Below are positions 1 through 8,851 of a stretch of DNA of 64,000 nucleotides, one piece after another. The notes beneath the pieces were generated by a model. It did no database searches, had not been told where the DNA came from, and saw nothing but the letters and a program-made list of their open reading frames with translations. The translations under genes were made by a program, and so were the position numbers. Origin of the DNA: Bacteroidetes bacterium GWF2_38_335 (GTDB lineage Bacteria; Bacteroidota; Bacteroidia; Bacteroidales; GWF2-38-335); contig MEOH01000016.1 in NCBI GenBank assembly GCA_001769535.1, positions 369,078 through 433,077 of the forward strand, given 5' to 3'. The stretch's first letter is position 1. Every line of letters starts with the position of its first letter.

Positions 1-170
1 CCGATTCCGGATACAAATACAACGTTTTCCTTTTTTTCAGTTACTTCAGGAAGAGCAGCTTGTACAGACGACAGAATTGAAAAACCGCCGCATCCTGCAC
101 ACCATTTCACCGGATTGGTTACGGTAAAATCTTTTTTTGATAATCCTTCAACTTTTACTTCGTTTTCCAT
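1..170 (-). CDS. korB: 2-oxoacid:ferredoxin oxidoreductase beta subunit, 5' part only
   Basis: Only the N-terminal 56 codons lie in the window; the gene runs off the left edge on the minus strand. Translating from the ATG at 170 gives a product containing WCAGCGGFSIL and, near the edge, FVSGIG. These match the N-terminal [4Fe-4S]-Cys and TPP-domain start of 2-oxoglutarate/pyruvate:ferredoxin oxidoreductase beta subunits, which bind thiamine diphosphate and decarboxylate the oxoacid. The ATG lies 2 bases after the korA stop, so the two subunits are co-transcribed and probably translationally coupled. The substrate (2-oxoglutarate versus another oxoacid) cannot be fixed from this fragment. Confidence 0.88.
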   Translation of the reverse strand, partial: MENEVKVEGLSKKDFTVTNPVKWCAGCGGFSILSSVQAALPEVTEKKENVVFVSGI

Positions 171-172
171 GA

Positions 173-2023
173 CTATTTCTCCTCAAGTATTTGGTAAAAC
201 TTTTCTTTTAACTCTGAAATCAGGAATGGCAATCCCTGAACTTTATTAAACTGCAGATAATCGTATTTTGGGTATTGCGACTGCAGATACTGTTTAAACT
301 GACCAAGATTCAATTCACAAACCACAATTTTGTCAAACCTGCTGAAAATTTTATCAACATTTTTGGGAAGCGGTTTAATATAATTGAACTGGCATAAACT
401 AATTTTCCTTCCCTCTTTCTGAAGGTCCTGAACAGCTGAAATCAGTGCGCCATAAGTTCCACCCCAGCCAACAACTAGTAATTCGCCTTTATCTTCGCCA
501 ATTACGGTTTGTTCGGGAATATAATCAGCCACACGTTGTACTTTCTCTTCTCTTATAACCACCATATCTTCGTGGTTAAAAGGATCATGAGAAACTTCTC
601 CGGTGATATTTGACTTTTCAAGTCCGCCCACCCTGTGACGTAATCCTTCCTGTCCGGGCATAGCCCAACTTCTTGCAAGGGTTTCTGCATCCCTGAGGTA
701 AGGTTTATATTCAGTGTCGTTATCTTTAACTATACGAGGTTTAATTTCGGGGAATTCAGAAACCGGACGAACCTGCATCAATTCAGATCCATTTGCAAGG
801 TATCCGTCTGTTAAAAGAATAACCGGAGTCATATGCTCAACCGACAACTTGGCTGCCATGTATGCATAGTCGTAACAATTAGCAGGTGTTGAAGCTGCAA
901 TTACAATACATGGACTTTCACCATTTCGCCCGTATAAAGCCTGTAACAAATCGGCCTGTTCCGGTTTTGTGGGCAATCCTGTAGCAGGTCCGCCTCTTTG
1001 AACATTGACCACAACAAGCGGGAGTTCGGTAATCACGGCCAATCCAATAGCTTCGGATTTCAGTGCCAAACCAGGTCCGGATGTCGAAGTTGCAGCCAGA
1101 TGACCAGTGTAACTAGCACCAATTGCTGAGCAAATACCTGCAATTTCATCTTCAGCCTGAAAAGTCTTTACACCCATATGTTTTCTTGCGGATAATTCCT
1201 GAAGAATTTCTGTTGCCGGGGTAATGGGATAAGAGCCCAGGAACAATGGTCTGCCTGATCTTTCAGAAGCAGCAATCAGTCCCCATGCAGTAGCAACATT
1301 ACCGGTAATATTTCTGAACTTGCCTTTGCGATCTAAAGGACTAACCATAAAAGTGGTAGTCATGGCTTCGATGGTTTCGGCATAGTTATAACCTGCTTTG
1401 AGCACTTCGATATTTGCATCAACCAGAACAGGTTTCTTACTGAATTTCTTTTTAAGAAATTCGATACCATCGTTCATATTCCTGTTAAACAACCAGTAAA
1501 GCATACCCATTACAAACTGGTTTTTGGTTTTATCGGCAGTTTTATTGTCGATACCCAGGTTCATGTCATTAACAGTTGCAAGAGTCAGACTGGAAATTGG
1601 AGCCTTTACAATGGTGTAGCCGTTGAGTGATCCATCACTTAAAGGATCATCAGAGTATTCGGCTTTTTTATAACTTTTATTGTCAAAATTATCAATGTCT
1701 ATGATAATTGTACCGCCGATTTTTACACTAGTTAAATATTTCTTTAAAGCAGCGGGGTTCATAGCAACAAGCACATCGGCGAGGTCACCCGGCGTGGCTA
1801 TTTCCTTATGTCCGATGTGCACCTGAAAACCGGAAACACCGGCAATAGTACCCTGAGGTGCACGAATTTCAGATGGATAATCGGGAAATGTTGACAGATC
1901 ATTTCCAAACATGGCAGAAGAATCAGAAAACTGCGTTCCGGTTAACTGCATTCCATCCCCCGAGTCGCCGGCAAATTTCACGACAACTTCTTCGAGTTCG
2001 ATAACTTTTGTTTGTTTAGTCAT
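173..2023 (-). CDS. korA: 2-oxoacid:acceptor oxidoreductase alpha subunit (fused gamma-alpha type)
   Basis: 616 aa. The N-terminal ~200 residues form the gamma (POR_N-partner) domain, with the FAGDSGDGMQLTG glycine-rich motif at about residues 17-29. The rest is the alpha (pyrimidine-binding) domain, including the SGPGLALKSEAIGLA and QRGGPATGLPTKPEQ stretches typical of KorA. With KorB it oxidatively decarboxylates a 2-oxoacid (most likely 2-oxoglutarate) to the acyl-CoA and reduces ferredoxin in the cytoplasm. This fused ~615-aa form is usual in Bacteroidota. It is followed 2 bases later by korB. No convincing -7 box was seen in the 250 bases upstream. The family is certain; the exact substrate is inferred. 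Confidence 0.93.
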   Translation of the reverse strand: MTKQTKVIELEEVVVKFAGDSGDGMQLTGTQFSDSSAMFGNDLSTFPDYPSEIRAPQGTIAGVSGFQVHIGHKEIATPGDLADVLVAMNPAALKKYLTSVKIGGTIIIDIDNFDNKSYKKAEYSDDPLSDGSLNGYTIVKAPISSLTLATVNDMNLGIDNKTADKTKNQFVMGMLYWLFNRNMNDGIEFLKKKFSKKPVLVDANIEVLKAGYNYAETIEAMTTTFMVSPLDRKGKFRNITGNVATAWGLIAASERSGRPLFLGSYPITPATEILQELSARKHMGVKTFQAEDEIAGICSAIGASYTGHLAATSTSGPGLALKSEAIGLAVITELPLVVVNVQRGGPATGLPTKPEQADLLQALYGRNGESPCIVIAASTPANCYDYAYMAAKLSVEHMTPVILLTDGYLANGSELMQVRPVSEFPEIKPRIVKDNDTEYKPYLRDAETLARSWAMPGQEGLRHRVGGLEKSNITGEVSHDPFNHEDMVVIREEKVQRVADYIPEQTVIGEDKGELLVVGWGGTYGALISAVQDLQKEGRKISLCQFNYIKPLPKNVDKIFSRFDKIVVCELNLGQFKQYLQSQYPKYDYLQFNKVQGLPFLISELKEKFYQILEEK

Positions 2024-2181
2024 AATTTAATGATTAGTATCACTTGATATGAATTTATATTGTATTTTAAATTTTCATTACTAAAAAGTCATTTTTAATT
2101 CCGATTTGTAAAATTAATGGATTTTAAAGTATCAATCTTTAAATATTTGTCTATTCTTTAACATCTATTTTTGATTAGCAG

Positions 2182-2199
2182 TCCCGATAGCTATCGGGA
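2182..2199. repeat. 18-bp perfect palindrome (intergenic)
   Basis: TCCCGATAGCTATCGGGA is its own reverse complement. It lies between the divergent korA and carbonic-anhydrase-like genes, just upstream of the likely promoter of the latter. The CCCGA...TCGGG core resembles the hairpin at 60018-60035. It could be a REP-like element or an operator; the sequence alone does not decide. Confidence 0.6.
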
Positions 2200-2225
2200 A
2201 GCAAATTAGTAGATTTGTTGATTAC

Positions 2226-2253
2226 TTGAATTGGTGAGAAAATTGTATTTTTG
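2226..2253 (+). promoter_or_regulatory. Bacteroidota-type promoter for the gamma-CA gene
   Basis: TTG at 2226-2228, a 17-base spacer, then TATTTTTG at 2246-2253, matching the TTG / TAnnTTTG pattern. A transcript starting about 6 bases later would reach only 2-3 bases before the ATG at 2262. This favours the second in-frame ATG at 2280 as the start. Confidence 0.45.
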
Positions 2254-2279
2254 CATGGTAAATGAAAATACAAGAAAAT

Positions 2280-2792
2280 ATGGCATTAATAAAATCATTA
2301 AACGGCAACACCCCTGCATTTGGAAACAATTGTTTTTTGGCTGAAAACGCAACCATAATAGGAGATGTGGTTATGGGAGATGATTGTTCTGTTTGGTTTC
2401 ATGCAGTTATCAGGGGTGATGTGCATTACATCAGGATCGGAAACAAAGTTAATATTCAGGATGGAGCGGTAATCCATGCCACCTATAAAAGAGCGCCCAC
2501 AAACATAGGCAACAATGTTTCAATTGCTCATAATGCTGTTGTTCACGGCTGCACTATTAATGACAATGTTCTGATTGGAATGGGAGCAATTGTAATGGAC
2601 AATGCTGTTATTGAAAGCAATGTAATTATTGCTGCGGGGGCTGTGGTTACCCAGAATATGGTGGTAGAATCGGGAAGTGTATATGCAGGTTCCCCGGCAA
2701 AAAAGATAAAAACTATGAGCCCCGATTTACTTGAGGGTGAAATTAAGAGGATCGCAGATAGTTATCTGATGTATTCGGAATGGTACAAGTAG
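2280..2792 (+). CDS. gamma-carbonic anhydrase family protein (left-handed beta-helix)
   Basis: 170 aa from the ATG at 2280; an upstream in-frame ATG at 2262 would add MKIQEN. I chose 2280 because family members start with MALIK and a -7 box ends at 2253. The protein is a run of hexapeptide repeats (for example NATIIGDVVMGDDCSVW, then IGNKVNIQDGAVIH) forming the left-handed beta-helix of the YrdA/PaaY/gamma-CA family. Candidate zinc-binding histidines sit in the IHATYKR and SIAHNAVVHGC segments. Known members are trimeric cytoplasmic carbonic anhydrases or acyl-CoA-related proteins, and many have unproven activity. It is monocistronic and ends in a strong bidirectional terminator. Confidence 0.87.
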   Translation: MALIKSLNGNTPAFGNNCFLAENATIIGDVVMGDDCSVWFHAVIRGDVHYIRIGNKVNIQDGAVIHATYKRAPTNIGNNVSIAHNAVVHGCTINDNVLIGMGAIVMDNAVIESNVIIAAGAVVTQNMVVESGSVYAGSPAKKIKTMSPDLLEGEIKRIADSYLMYSEWYK

Positions 2793-2794
2793 AT

Positions 2795-2821
2795 AAAAAA
2801 AAAGGCCTGACGGCCTTTTTT
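2795..2821. terminator. bidirectional intrinsic terminator
   Basis: A-run, GGCC stem, TGAC loop, GGCC stem, T-run. The A and T runs also pair, so it can end both the plus-strand gamma-CA gene and the minus-strand ompH gene, which converge here. Confidence 0.85.
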
Positions 2822-2826
2822 AGATT

Positions 2827-3345
2827 TTATATAATTCCAAGTTTCTTTTTAACAAGCGGTAGAATATCATCCGAAGTTTCAGGCCAGTAAAGAAGTACAC
2901 CAACCGATGTATCGAAAATATACGTATATCCGTTTTCTTTTGCAGTAGTTTGGATTGCAGATTTCGCTTTATCAATAATAGGAGAAAGTATTTCTTCCTG
3001 TTTTTGCTGAGCGCGTGCCTGGGCATCATAACGATACTGCTCAATTTTCTGTTGCATGTCCTGCAGTTCAGCTATTTTTTTATTCATCAGAAACTCATCC
3101 AGTGAGTCTTTCTGTGTTTCAATATTTTGCCTTAATTTTTCATATTCAGCCATCATAAGGTTAAGTTCTTCCTCAAGTTTTTTCACATAATCCTGAATAT
3201 CTTTTTCGGCTTGAGCACGTTCAGGCATGAGTGAAAGTAATTTACCTGAATCAATATGACCAAACTTTTCCTGTTTCTGAGAAAAAACAGCACCTGATAT
3301 AACCACCAGTAAAACCAGCAATGAAAATTTCTTTAACAGTTTCAT
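2827..3345 (-). CDS. OmpH/Skp-family periplasmic chaperone (copy 2)
   Basis: 172 aa. Signal peptide at residues 1-22 (ends AVFSQ), then FGHIDSGKLLSLMPE, the conserved start of OmpH/Skp, a long charged coiled coil (about 45-125), and a C-terminal strand with YTYIFDTSVGVLLYW. Skp-type trimers hold unfolded outer-membrane proteins in their tentacles and deliver them to BamA. It is the last gene of the bamA-region cluster and a paralogue of the adjacent upstream gene. A strong hairpin at 3375-3411 separates the two, so it is either transcribed by read-through or has its own weak promoter (none clearly seen). Confidence 0.9.
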   Translation of the reverse strand: MKLLKKFSLLVLLVVISGAVFSQKQEKFGHIDSGKLLSLMPERAQAEKDIQDYVKKLEEELNLMMAEYEKLRQNIETQKDSLDEFLMNKKIAELQDMQQKIEQYRYDAQARAQQKQEEILSPIIDKAKSAIQTTAKENGYTYIFDTSVGVLLYWPETSDDILPLVKKKLGII

Positions 3346-3374
3346 TTTAAAATTTAATTAGTATTAATATATTA

Positions 3375-3411
3375 AAAATCAGACCTTTAAAAGTCATAAA
3401 GGTCTGATTTT
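3375..3411. terminator. long hairpin between the two ompH paralogues
   Basis: 15-bp perfect stem (3375-3389 with 3397-3411) and a 7-base loop. On the minus strand it ends in TTTTT followed by AT-rich sequence, so it looks like an intrinsic terminator after the upstream ompH. Confidence 0.75.
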
Positions 3412-3438
3412 ACCTTTAATTGTGTGCAAAGGTAAAAA

Positions 3439-3960
3439 TTATTTGCTATAACCCAACTTTTTAAGAACGTCTTCGCTCTTGTCAAATTTTGGATCAGTAA
3501 AAAGCATAGTTGTGCCGCTTCCTGATGTATCAAAAATAATGGCATATCCGCCTTCGGTAGCAATTTCTTTAACTGCATTAAAGACTTCATCCTGAATTGG
3601 TTTTACCAGTTCTTGTCTTTTTTTGAACAGGTCACCATCTTTAGGACCGAATTTCTTTTTCTGAAGTTCTTTTGCTTCTTTTTCCTTGGCAATAATTTCA
3701 TTTTCCCTTTTTGATTTCATTTCCTCGGTAAGGAGCACTTTTTCGGCTTGAAAATCTTTGTACATTTTATCTATTTCAGCATAAACTGCTTCAATTTCCT
3801 TCTGGTATTCAACGGCAAGTTCGTCGAGTTTGGCCTGGGCTGCTTCGTAAGCCGGAATTTTCTTCAGTATGTATTCTGAATCAACAAAAGCAAATTTCTG
3901 GGCAAATGACATTCCCATGATTGCAGTTACAAGGCTGAGTGTTAAAAAGAGTCGTTTCAT
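3439..3960 (-). CDS. OmpH/Skp-family periplasmic chaperone (copy 1)
   Basis: 173 aa. Signal peptide at 1-20 (MSFAQ end), then KFAFVDSEYILKKIPAYE, the typical OmpH start. A Lys/Glu-rich coiled coil spans about 38-120, followed by EGGYAIIFDTSGSGTTMLF near the C terminus. It starts 23 bases after bamA, the partner it serves: Skp-type chaperones pass outer-membrane proteins to the BAM complex. It is clearly homologous to the next gene (same layout and the G-Y-x-(Y/I)-IFDTS signature). Duplicate ompH genes after bamA are also known from Porphyromonas. Confidence 0.92.
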   Translation of the reverse strand: MKRLFLTLSLVTAIMGMSFAQKFAFVDSEYILKKIPAYEAAQAKLDELAVEYQKEIEAVYAEIDKMYKDFQAEKVLLTEEMKSKRENEIIAKEKEAKELQKKKFGPKDGDLFKKRQELVKPIQDEVFNAVKEIATEGGYAIIFDTSGSGTTMLFTDPKFDKSEDVLKKLGYSK

Positions 3961-3983
3961 GGTTTTCTATATTAGATTTATTA

Positions 3984-6596
3984 TTAAAATTGTTGTCCGA
4001 TCACAAAATGGAACTGACTGCCATTGGCTCCATCCTTAATTGCGCCATTATAATAATAGACGTCATCAAAGCCGTAGCCCCAGTCAACACCAAGCATCCC
4101 GAACATGGGCAGGAAAATCCTTACACCGACACCTGCAGAACGTTTAATTTCAAAGGGGTTGAATTCTTTAAAATCATGCCAGGCATTACCACCTTCTAAA
4201 AATCCCAGCACATAAAATGTGGCATTGGGGTTAAGAGACAAAGGATACCTCAGCTCCATGGTAAATTTATCAAAGAAATTTGCGCCCAGCACAGTGCTAC
4301 TGGTTTGTTCGGGAGTCAAAGAACGATTTGAATATCCTCTGAGTGATACAATTTCCCTTCCGTATAAATTATAGCCTGCCAAACCATCGCCGCCTACTTC
4401 ATATCCTTCGAAGGGAGAATATCCCCAGTTTTTACTCCACCTGCCTAAGAATCCAAACTGAATTCCGGTATTTAGGACAAGTGTGTTTTCACTCTTGGTA
4501 TCATCCTGCAATTTCCTTGCCAAAGGTGTAAACCAATTTGCCTGGAATGTCCATTTATGGAATTCTATCCATTTATAATGCTCTTCATTTTCGAGCTGGG
4601 TGATCTGACTGGCAGTAAGATCGGTTGTTTCAGCATCATCAAGTTTCCAATAATTTTCTCCTTTAAGCATGGAATACCAAGGCGGGGCAACTTGCAGTGT
4701 TGCAGAAAATGAGGAACCGCTGGTGGGGAAAATCGGGTTTGGTCCTGAGCTTTTTCTGCCAATTGTAGATGCAATGCTTATATTGTTTGATTTTCCTTCA
4801 TTAATAATAAAGCCAGTCCACTTATCCAGAGTATATCTTTGAAAACTGAGTTCATAATAGACAGTAAAATAGTCATCAGGTTTGGTAAGTCGTTTTCCCA
4901 GACCAAGTGATGCACCAAAAATCTGGATGGATTTTCTTGATGGATTGACAATTTTATTTTCTGCAGTATCTTTAACGTAGCGTTTTTGACCGTTTGTTTG
5001 AGTAGTATTATAAATACTTACAGAAAAAGAATTTGGTTTTTTACCACCCAGCCATGGTTCGATAAAGGTGGTACTGTATGCCTGGTAATAAAGTCCGTTT
5101 GATTGTGCCCGCATGCTGATTTTTTGTCCGCCCCCCGAAGGAAGTGGTCTCCAAGCCCGTGGTTCAAAAATTCTTTTTGCAGCGAAGTTATTAAAAGATA
5201 AGCCAAGGGTTCCCACGATCATTCCGGCACCAAATCCACCTGACAATTCAATTTGGTCAGATGCTTTTTCTTCAACAACATATTCGAGATCAACAGTTCC
5301 GTTAACAGGATCAGGCACAGGTTTTACGTCAAGTTTTTCAGGATCAAAGTAATTCAGTTGAGCCAATTCACGATGTGAACGGATAATATCTGATCTTCTG
5401 AAAAGCTCGCCCGGAACAGTTTTCAATTCCCTGCGAATAACGTGTTCAGCGGTTTTAGAATTTCCGGTAATGGTAATATTATTTATTCTCGCCTGTTTTC
5501 CTTCGACAATGCGCATTTCTATGTCAATTGAATCGGCATCAATTTTCACTTCAGCGGGAGTAACCGAGAAAAAAAGATACCCATTATCCAGATAAAGTGA
5601 GCTAACAGCGTCGGCATCCACGAGCAGTCTTCCATCAAGAGTGGTTTGGTTGTACACATCCCCTTTTTTAATACCTAAAAAGTCATTCAATGTTTGGGTA
5701 CTGTATTTAGTATTTCCCACCCAGGTAATGTTGCCAAAATAATATTTTTTTCCCTCATCAACTTTTATTTTGATGTTAATGGTTTTTTGGTCGTTGTCGA
5801 ATACCGAATCTTTTGTGATGCGGGCATCCCTGTATCCTTTCTCATTGTATTTGGCAATAATATTATCCTTATCGGTTTTATAATTTGATTGGATGAACTT
5901 TGAAGTTTTAAATAAGTTGTACCATAGCTTTTGTTTCGTATCCTTCATTTGTCGCTTAAGTTTTTTATCAGAAAACTCAGAGTTTCCTTCAAAAGCTATT
6001 TCGTTAATTTTTATTTTATTATTCAATTTTACCTTAATAAGTAAAATCACATTGTTTGTAAGAAGTGTATCTTTTTCCTGATCAATAACAACTTCAACAT
6101 TTCTATAACCCTTATCAATATAATATTCTTTTATTGTATTTTTTGCATTGATCAAAACATTTTCAGTAATGGGTTTTGCTTTCATGAATTTAATTTCTTC
6201 ACGAAGGTCATCTGCTTCAGATCTTTTTATTCCTGAGAAAGTAAATTTGGATAATCTTGGACGTTCTTCCAATTTAATATCAAGAAAAATAACATCTCCG
6301 GTAATTTTTGTGGCAGAAATTTCAATATTTGAAAAAAGTTCCTGTTTCCACAAGTTTTTGATTGCGTCGGTTAAATCGATACCCGGAATTACAATCCGGT
6401 CACCAACACTAAGTCCGGAGAGGTGAATCAGAACATTTTGGTCAAGATAATTCACTCCTGAAACGGTAATACCGCCGATCTCATATTCTTTTGGAGTAGA
6501 ATAGTCAATGGCGTCGAGGTTTGAGTTAAAAGTAATCTGAGCGTTTAAATTGTAAACGACAAAAAACAGAAGAAAAAGAAATAATACCCTTTGCAT
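3984..6596 (-). CDS. bamA: outer membrane protein assembly factor BamA
   Basis: 870 aa from the ATG at 6596. A GTG at 6620 would lengthen it by 8 residues, but it overlaps uppS and would spoil the clean signal peptide (MQRVLFLFLLFFVVYNLNAQ). POTRA domains fill about residues 35-420 (for example IGGITVSGVNYLDQNVLI, EIAFEGNSEFSDKKL and ITWVGNTKYS). A 16-strand surface-antigen barrel then runs to the terminal aromatic residue (VIGQQF). BamA folds and inserts beta-barrel proteins into the outer membrane. It sits between uppS (10 bases upstream) and the Skp-like genes, the usual Bacteroidota order. Confidence 0.95.
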   Translation of the reverse strand: MQRVLFLFLLFFVVYNLNAQITFNSNLDAIDYSTPKEYEIGGITVSGVNYLDQNVLIHLSGLSVGDRIVIPGIDLTDAIKNLWKQELFSNIEISATKITGDVIFLDIKLEERPRLSKFTFSGIKRSEADDLREEIKFMKAKPITENVLINAKNTIKEYYIDKGYRNVEVVIDQEKDTLLTNNVILLIKVKLNNKIKINEIAFEGNSEFSDKKLKRQMKDTKQKLWYNLFKTSKFIQSNYKTDKDNIIAKYNEKGYRDARITKDSVFDNDQKTINIKIKVDEGKKYYFGNITWVGNTKYSTQTLNDFLGIKKGDVYNQTTLDGRLLVDADAVSSLYLDNGYLFFSVTPAEVKIDADSIDIEMRIVEGKQARINNITITGNSKTAEHVIRRELKTVPGELFRRSDIIRSHRELAQLNYFDPEKLDVKPVPDPVNGTVDLEYVVEEKASDQIELSGGFGAGMIVGTLGLSFNNFAAKRIFEPRAWRPLPSGGGQKISMRAQSNGLYYQAYSTTFIEPWLGGKKPNSFSVSIYNTTQTNGQKRYVKDTAENKIVNPSRKSIQIFGASLGLGKRLTKPDDYFTVYYELSFQRYTLDKWTGFIINEGKSNNISIASTIGRKSSGPNPIFPTSGSSFSATLQVAPPWYSMLKGENYWKLDDAETTDLTASQITQLENEEHYKWIEFHKWTFQANWFTPLARKLQDDTKSENTLVLNTGIQFGFLGRWSKNWGYSPFEGYEVGGDGLAGYNLYGREIVSLRGYSNRSLTPEQTSSTVLGANFFDKFTMELRYPLSLNPNATFYVLGFLEGGNAWHDFKEFNPFEIKRSAGVGVRIFLPMFGMLGVDWGYGFDDVYYYNGAIKDGANGSQFHFVIGQQF

Positions 6597-6606
6597 CAAA
6601 TTAAAA

Positions 6607-7344
6607 TTACAATTGTTCACTTATTTTACCAAAACGTCTTTCCCGGTTCTGAAAATCGTAAAGGGCCTTATAGAACTCCTCTTTTCGGAAGTCGGGCCAA
6701 AGTACCTCAGTAAAATACAGCTCGGTATAGGCAATTTGCCAAAGCAGGAAATTACTTATCCTATACTCTCCGCTTGTTCTGATCAACAGTTCAGGATCAG
6801 GAATTTTTGCGGTGACAAGGTAGCTATTAAATACTGAATAATCAATTTCGCCGATGTCAATTTTACCATTTTTAACATCATTTAATATTTGATTTACGGC
6901 ATTAATTATTTCCCATCTACCGCTGTAGCTGAGTGCCAGTACCAAAGAAAGACCGTTATTTACCGATGTCTGTTCTATTGCCCAATTCAGTTCCTTTCGG
7001 ACTTTCGAGGGAAGTTTTTCCAGATCACCGACAGCCAATAAACGGATATTATTCTTATTTAGTGTGGAAATTTCATTATGAATAGAAGAAACCAGCAGAG
7101 ACATTAAAGCATTCACCTCAATTTTTGGTCTGTTCCAGTTTTCGGTGCTGAACGCATACAAAGTAAGGTAATCAATTTTCATTTCTGCAGCGGCTTCAAC
7201 TGTTTCCCTGACTGCTTTGACTCCATTTCTGTGTCCGAAAATTCTCTGGTTTCCTTTCTTTTTGGCCCATCTTCCATTACCATCCATAATCACTGCTACG
7301 TGGCGCGGGAGTTTTTCGGGTATCAGTTTATCTTTTAATGACAT
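6607..7344 (-). CDS. uppS: undecaprenyl diphosphate synthase (cis-prenyltransferase)
   Basis: 245 aa, normal length. MDGNGRWAKKKG at 20-31 holds the catalytic Asp (D21) and the diphosphate-binding GNGRW loop. The C-terminal RTSGEYRISNFLLWQ and ELYFTEVLWPDF motifs bind isopentenyl diphosphate. The enzyme condenses eight IPP units onto FPP in cis to make C55-PP, the lipid carrier for peptidoglycan and O-antigen. It lies 11 bases after porG and 10 bases before bamA, so this is one operon of envelope genes. Confidence 0.96.
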   Translation of the reverse strand: MSLKDKLIPEKLPRHVAVIMDGNGRWAKKKGNQRIFGHRNGVKAVRETVEAAAEMKIDYLTLYAFSTENWNRPKIEVNALMSLLVSSIHNEISTLNKNNIRLLAVGDLEKLPSKVRKELNWAIEQTSVNNGLSLVLALSYSGRWEIINAVNQILNDVKNGKIDIGEIDYSVFNSYLVTAKIPDPELLIRTSGEYRISNFLLWQIAYTELYFTEVLWPDFRKEEFYKALYDFQNRERRFGKISEQL

Positions 7345-7355
7345 TAGCCAAATAA

Positions 7356-8042
7356 TTAGTACTTATTATATTCAGATTGACAAGGATTACCAAACCCGAA
7401 TAATTTATAGGTAATAAAAATACCTGCCATTGAATACCAGTCATTATTTTTAATATACCCTCTCTGATATGGATAATCAACACCCAATACAGGAATATCA
7501 TCAAATCCGGTAGTATAATCGAGCAAATCGGTAAAGGATTTCCGGAAAGTCCATTCAAATCCGGCACTCAGTTTTTTTGCGATATTGAATTTATAACCTA
7601 CACCAAAGGGGATGGCTACCTGGAAAGGGAACGGGCAATCGGTTGCCATAAAAAAAGTAAAACCGGCAGCCACATAGGGGGAATTGTTCATTTTCGCGTC
7701 ACCGGGTTTATAAGGGAAAAAATTAAACTCCATTTGAGCGGTAAAGTCATAAAAAGCAGTTTGAAAATCTGCATTTCGCAATAATTGGTATTTGTATGCT
7801 GAAGTTTCGTCAGTACATCCGAGTGTTCCCATAATGAGACTTCCGCGCAGTGCCCACCTGTAATCAAAATTATGGCGATAAATTGCTCCCAAAGCCATTT
7901 TTGATTCCTTAAAGTGAATATTGGTATTCAAATCACCGAGATAATATGACCGGCCAACAAAGATACCGATATCAGCTCTCTTTTGAGAAAATGAGGAGCA
8001 ATACAAAAAAAGTAGCAGAATAACAACGATGTTTCTTTTCAT
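7356..8042 (-). CDS. porG: PorG-like outer-membrane protein (DUF6089), T9SS component
   Basis: 228 aa. Signal peptide to about residue 19 (CSSFSQ), then a small predicted 8-strand barrel starting RADIGIFVGRSYYLGDLN. The segment FFPYKPGDAKMNNSPYVAAG and the later FEWTFRKSFTDLLDYTTGF are typical of the DUF6089/PorG family. In Porphyromonas, PorG anchors the PorK/PorN rings of the type IX secretion system to the outer membrane and lies directly upstream of uppS-bamA-ompH-ompH; the same order is seen here. Assignment rests on family resemblance plus synteny. Of the three tandem DUF6089-like genes, this is the one adjacent to uppS. Confidence 0.82.
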   Translation of the reverse strand: MKRNIVVILLLFLYCSSFSQKRADIGIFVGRSYYLGDLNTNIHFKESKMALGAIYRHNFDYRWALRGSLIMGTLGCTDETSAYKYQLLRNADFQTAFYDFTAQMEFNFFPYKPGDAKMNNSPYVAAGFTFFMATDCPFPFQVAIPFGVGYKFNIAKKLSAGFEWTFRKSFTDLLDYTTGFDDIPVLGVDYPYQRGYIKNNDWYSMAGIFITYKLFGFGNPCQSEYNKY

Positions 8043-8064
8043 AAAAATAAAGTCAGTCCTAAAA

Positions 8065-8847
8065 TTAAAACTTTGGCAAACCGTTTTTAGCTGTTCTTAA
8101 TTTGTAGGAAAACTGTATAAGCATGAATACGTATGAATCGTTAGCTGTTGAATTGATATCAGAATACCCTTCAAGGTAATCACTGGTTGAAAATCTTTCT
8201 GAAAATTCAATGCCAAGTGACCATCTTCTGTTAATACCATATTTAAAACCAATCCCAATAGGAAAAGCAATATTGGATTTGTGGAAATTTTCTTTTTTGG
8301 ATGTCCGCAAAATATCCTGGTCCACTTCTTTAGCAGGATACCATGTTCCATCTATTTGCAATTTTGGTGCATTGAAAGTCCAACCTACACCGGCAAAAAC
8401 ATAGGTATTAACTTTAAGATTTCTGATATTTCTCAAGCGTGCAAATGTATAGCGTGGTCCAAATCTTTCTTTTGTAATGGAGTATTCAGCTTGAATTGTA
8501 TTATCAAACAATGGGGATCTGGCTGTCAATCCTCTGTTTAATCTTCCCTCCCATTCAGTTTCCAAATCACTGGCTGCAATTCTGGCATAAATAAAATTGA
8601 GCTTAACAGCAAATCTCTCCTTTATTTTGTACCTGGCACCCAGGAAAAGCATTGGTCTGCTTTTAGAAAATTCCATATCTCTGGCGAAATGGGTTCCATC
8701 TCTGTTTGCTCCACCAAGATCGGTAAAGCAATTGTTAAAACCGAAACCAAACATGGCTTCATAACGAATCCTTTTCCATGGTTGGGCCTGAGTAAGAGCC
8801 GGAACCAGAATTATCAGGATCAGTATTATGAATTTCAATTTTTTCAT
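8065..8847 (-). CDS. PorG-like (DUF6089) outer-membrane barrel, paralogue A
   Basis: 260 aa. Signal peptide at 1-21 (ALTQAQ), then PWKRIRYEAMFGFGFNNCF and DLGGANRDGT. It is strongly similar to the next upstream gene (same WKR-R-YE, LGGAN-GT, RY-I, FGIGFKYG and SIG-E blocks). Its C terminus, FSYKLRTAKNGLPKF, repeats the neighbour's. The layout is a short 8-strand barrel. Its function is not known beyond resemblance to PorG; it may be a structural variant or accessory of the T9SS. It lies 22 bases upstream of porG and 44 bases downstream of paralogue B, with a TATCTTTG box just before the ATG. Confidence 0.75.
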   Translation of the reverse strand: MKKLKFIILILIILVPALTQAQPWKRIRYEAMFGFGFNNCFTDLGGANRDGTHFARDMEFSKSRPMLFLGARYKIKERFAVKLNFIYARIAASDLETEWEGRLNRGLTARSPLFDNTIQAEYSITKERFGPRYTFARLRNIRNLKVNTYVFAGVGWTFNAPKLQIDGTWYPAKEVDQDILRTSKKENFHKSNIAFPIGIGFKYGINRRWSLGIEFSERFSTSDYLEGYSDINSTANDSYVFMLIQFSYKLRTAKNGLPKF

Positions 8848-8851
8848 ATTG

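Noticed and set aside
2820..3044. Alternative minus-strand frame of 74 residues
   Set aside because: It lies fully inside ompH in another frame and has no protein-like character.
6597..6620. GTG start of bamA at 6620
   Set aside because: It overlaps uppS and adds a polar segment before the signal peptide; ATG at 6596 fits better.
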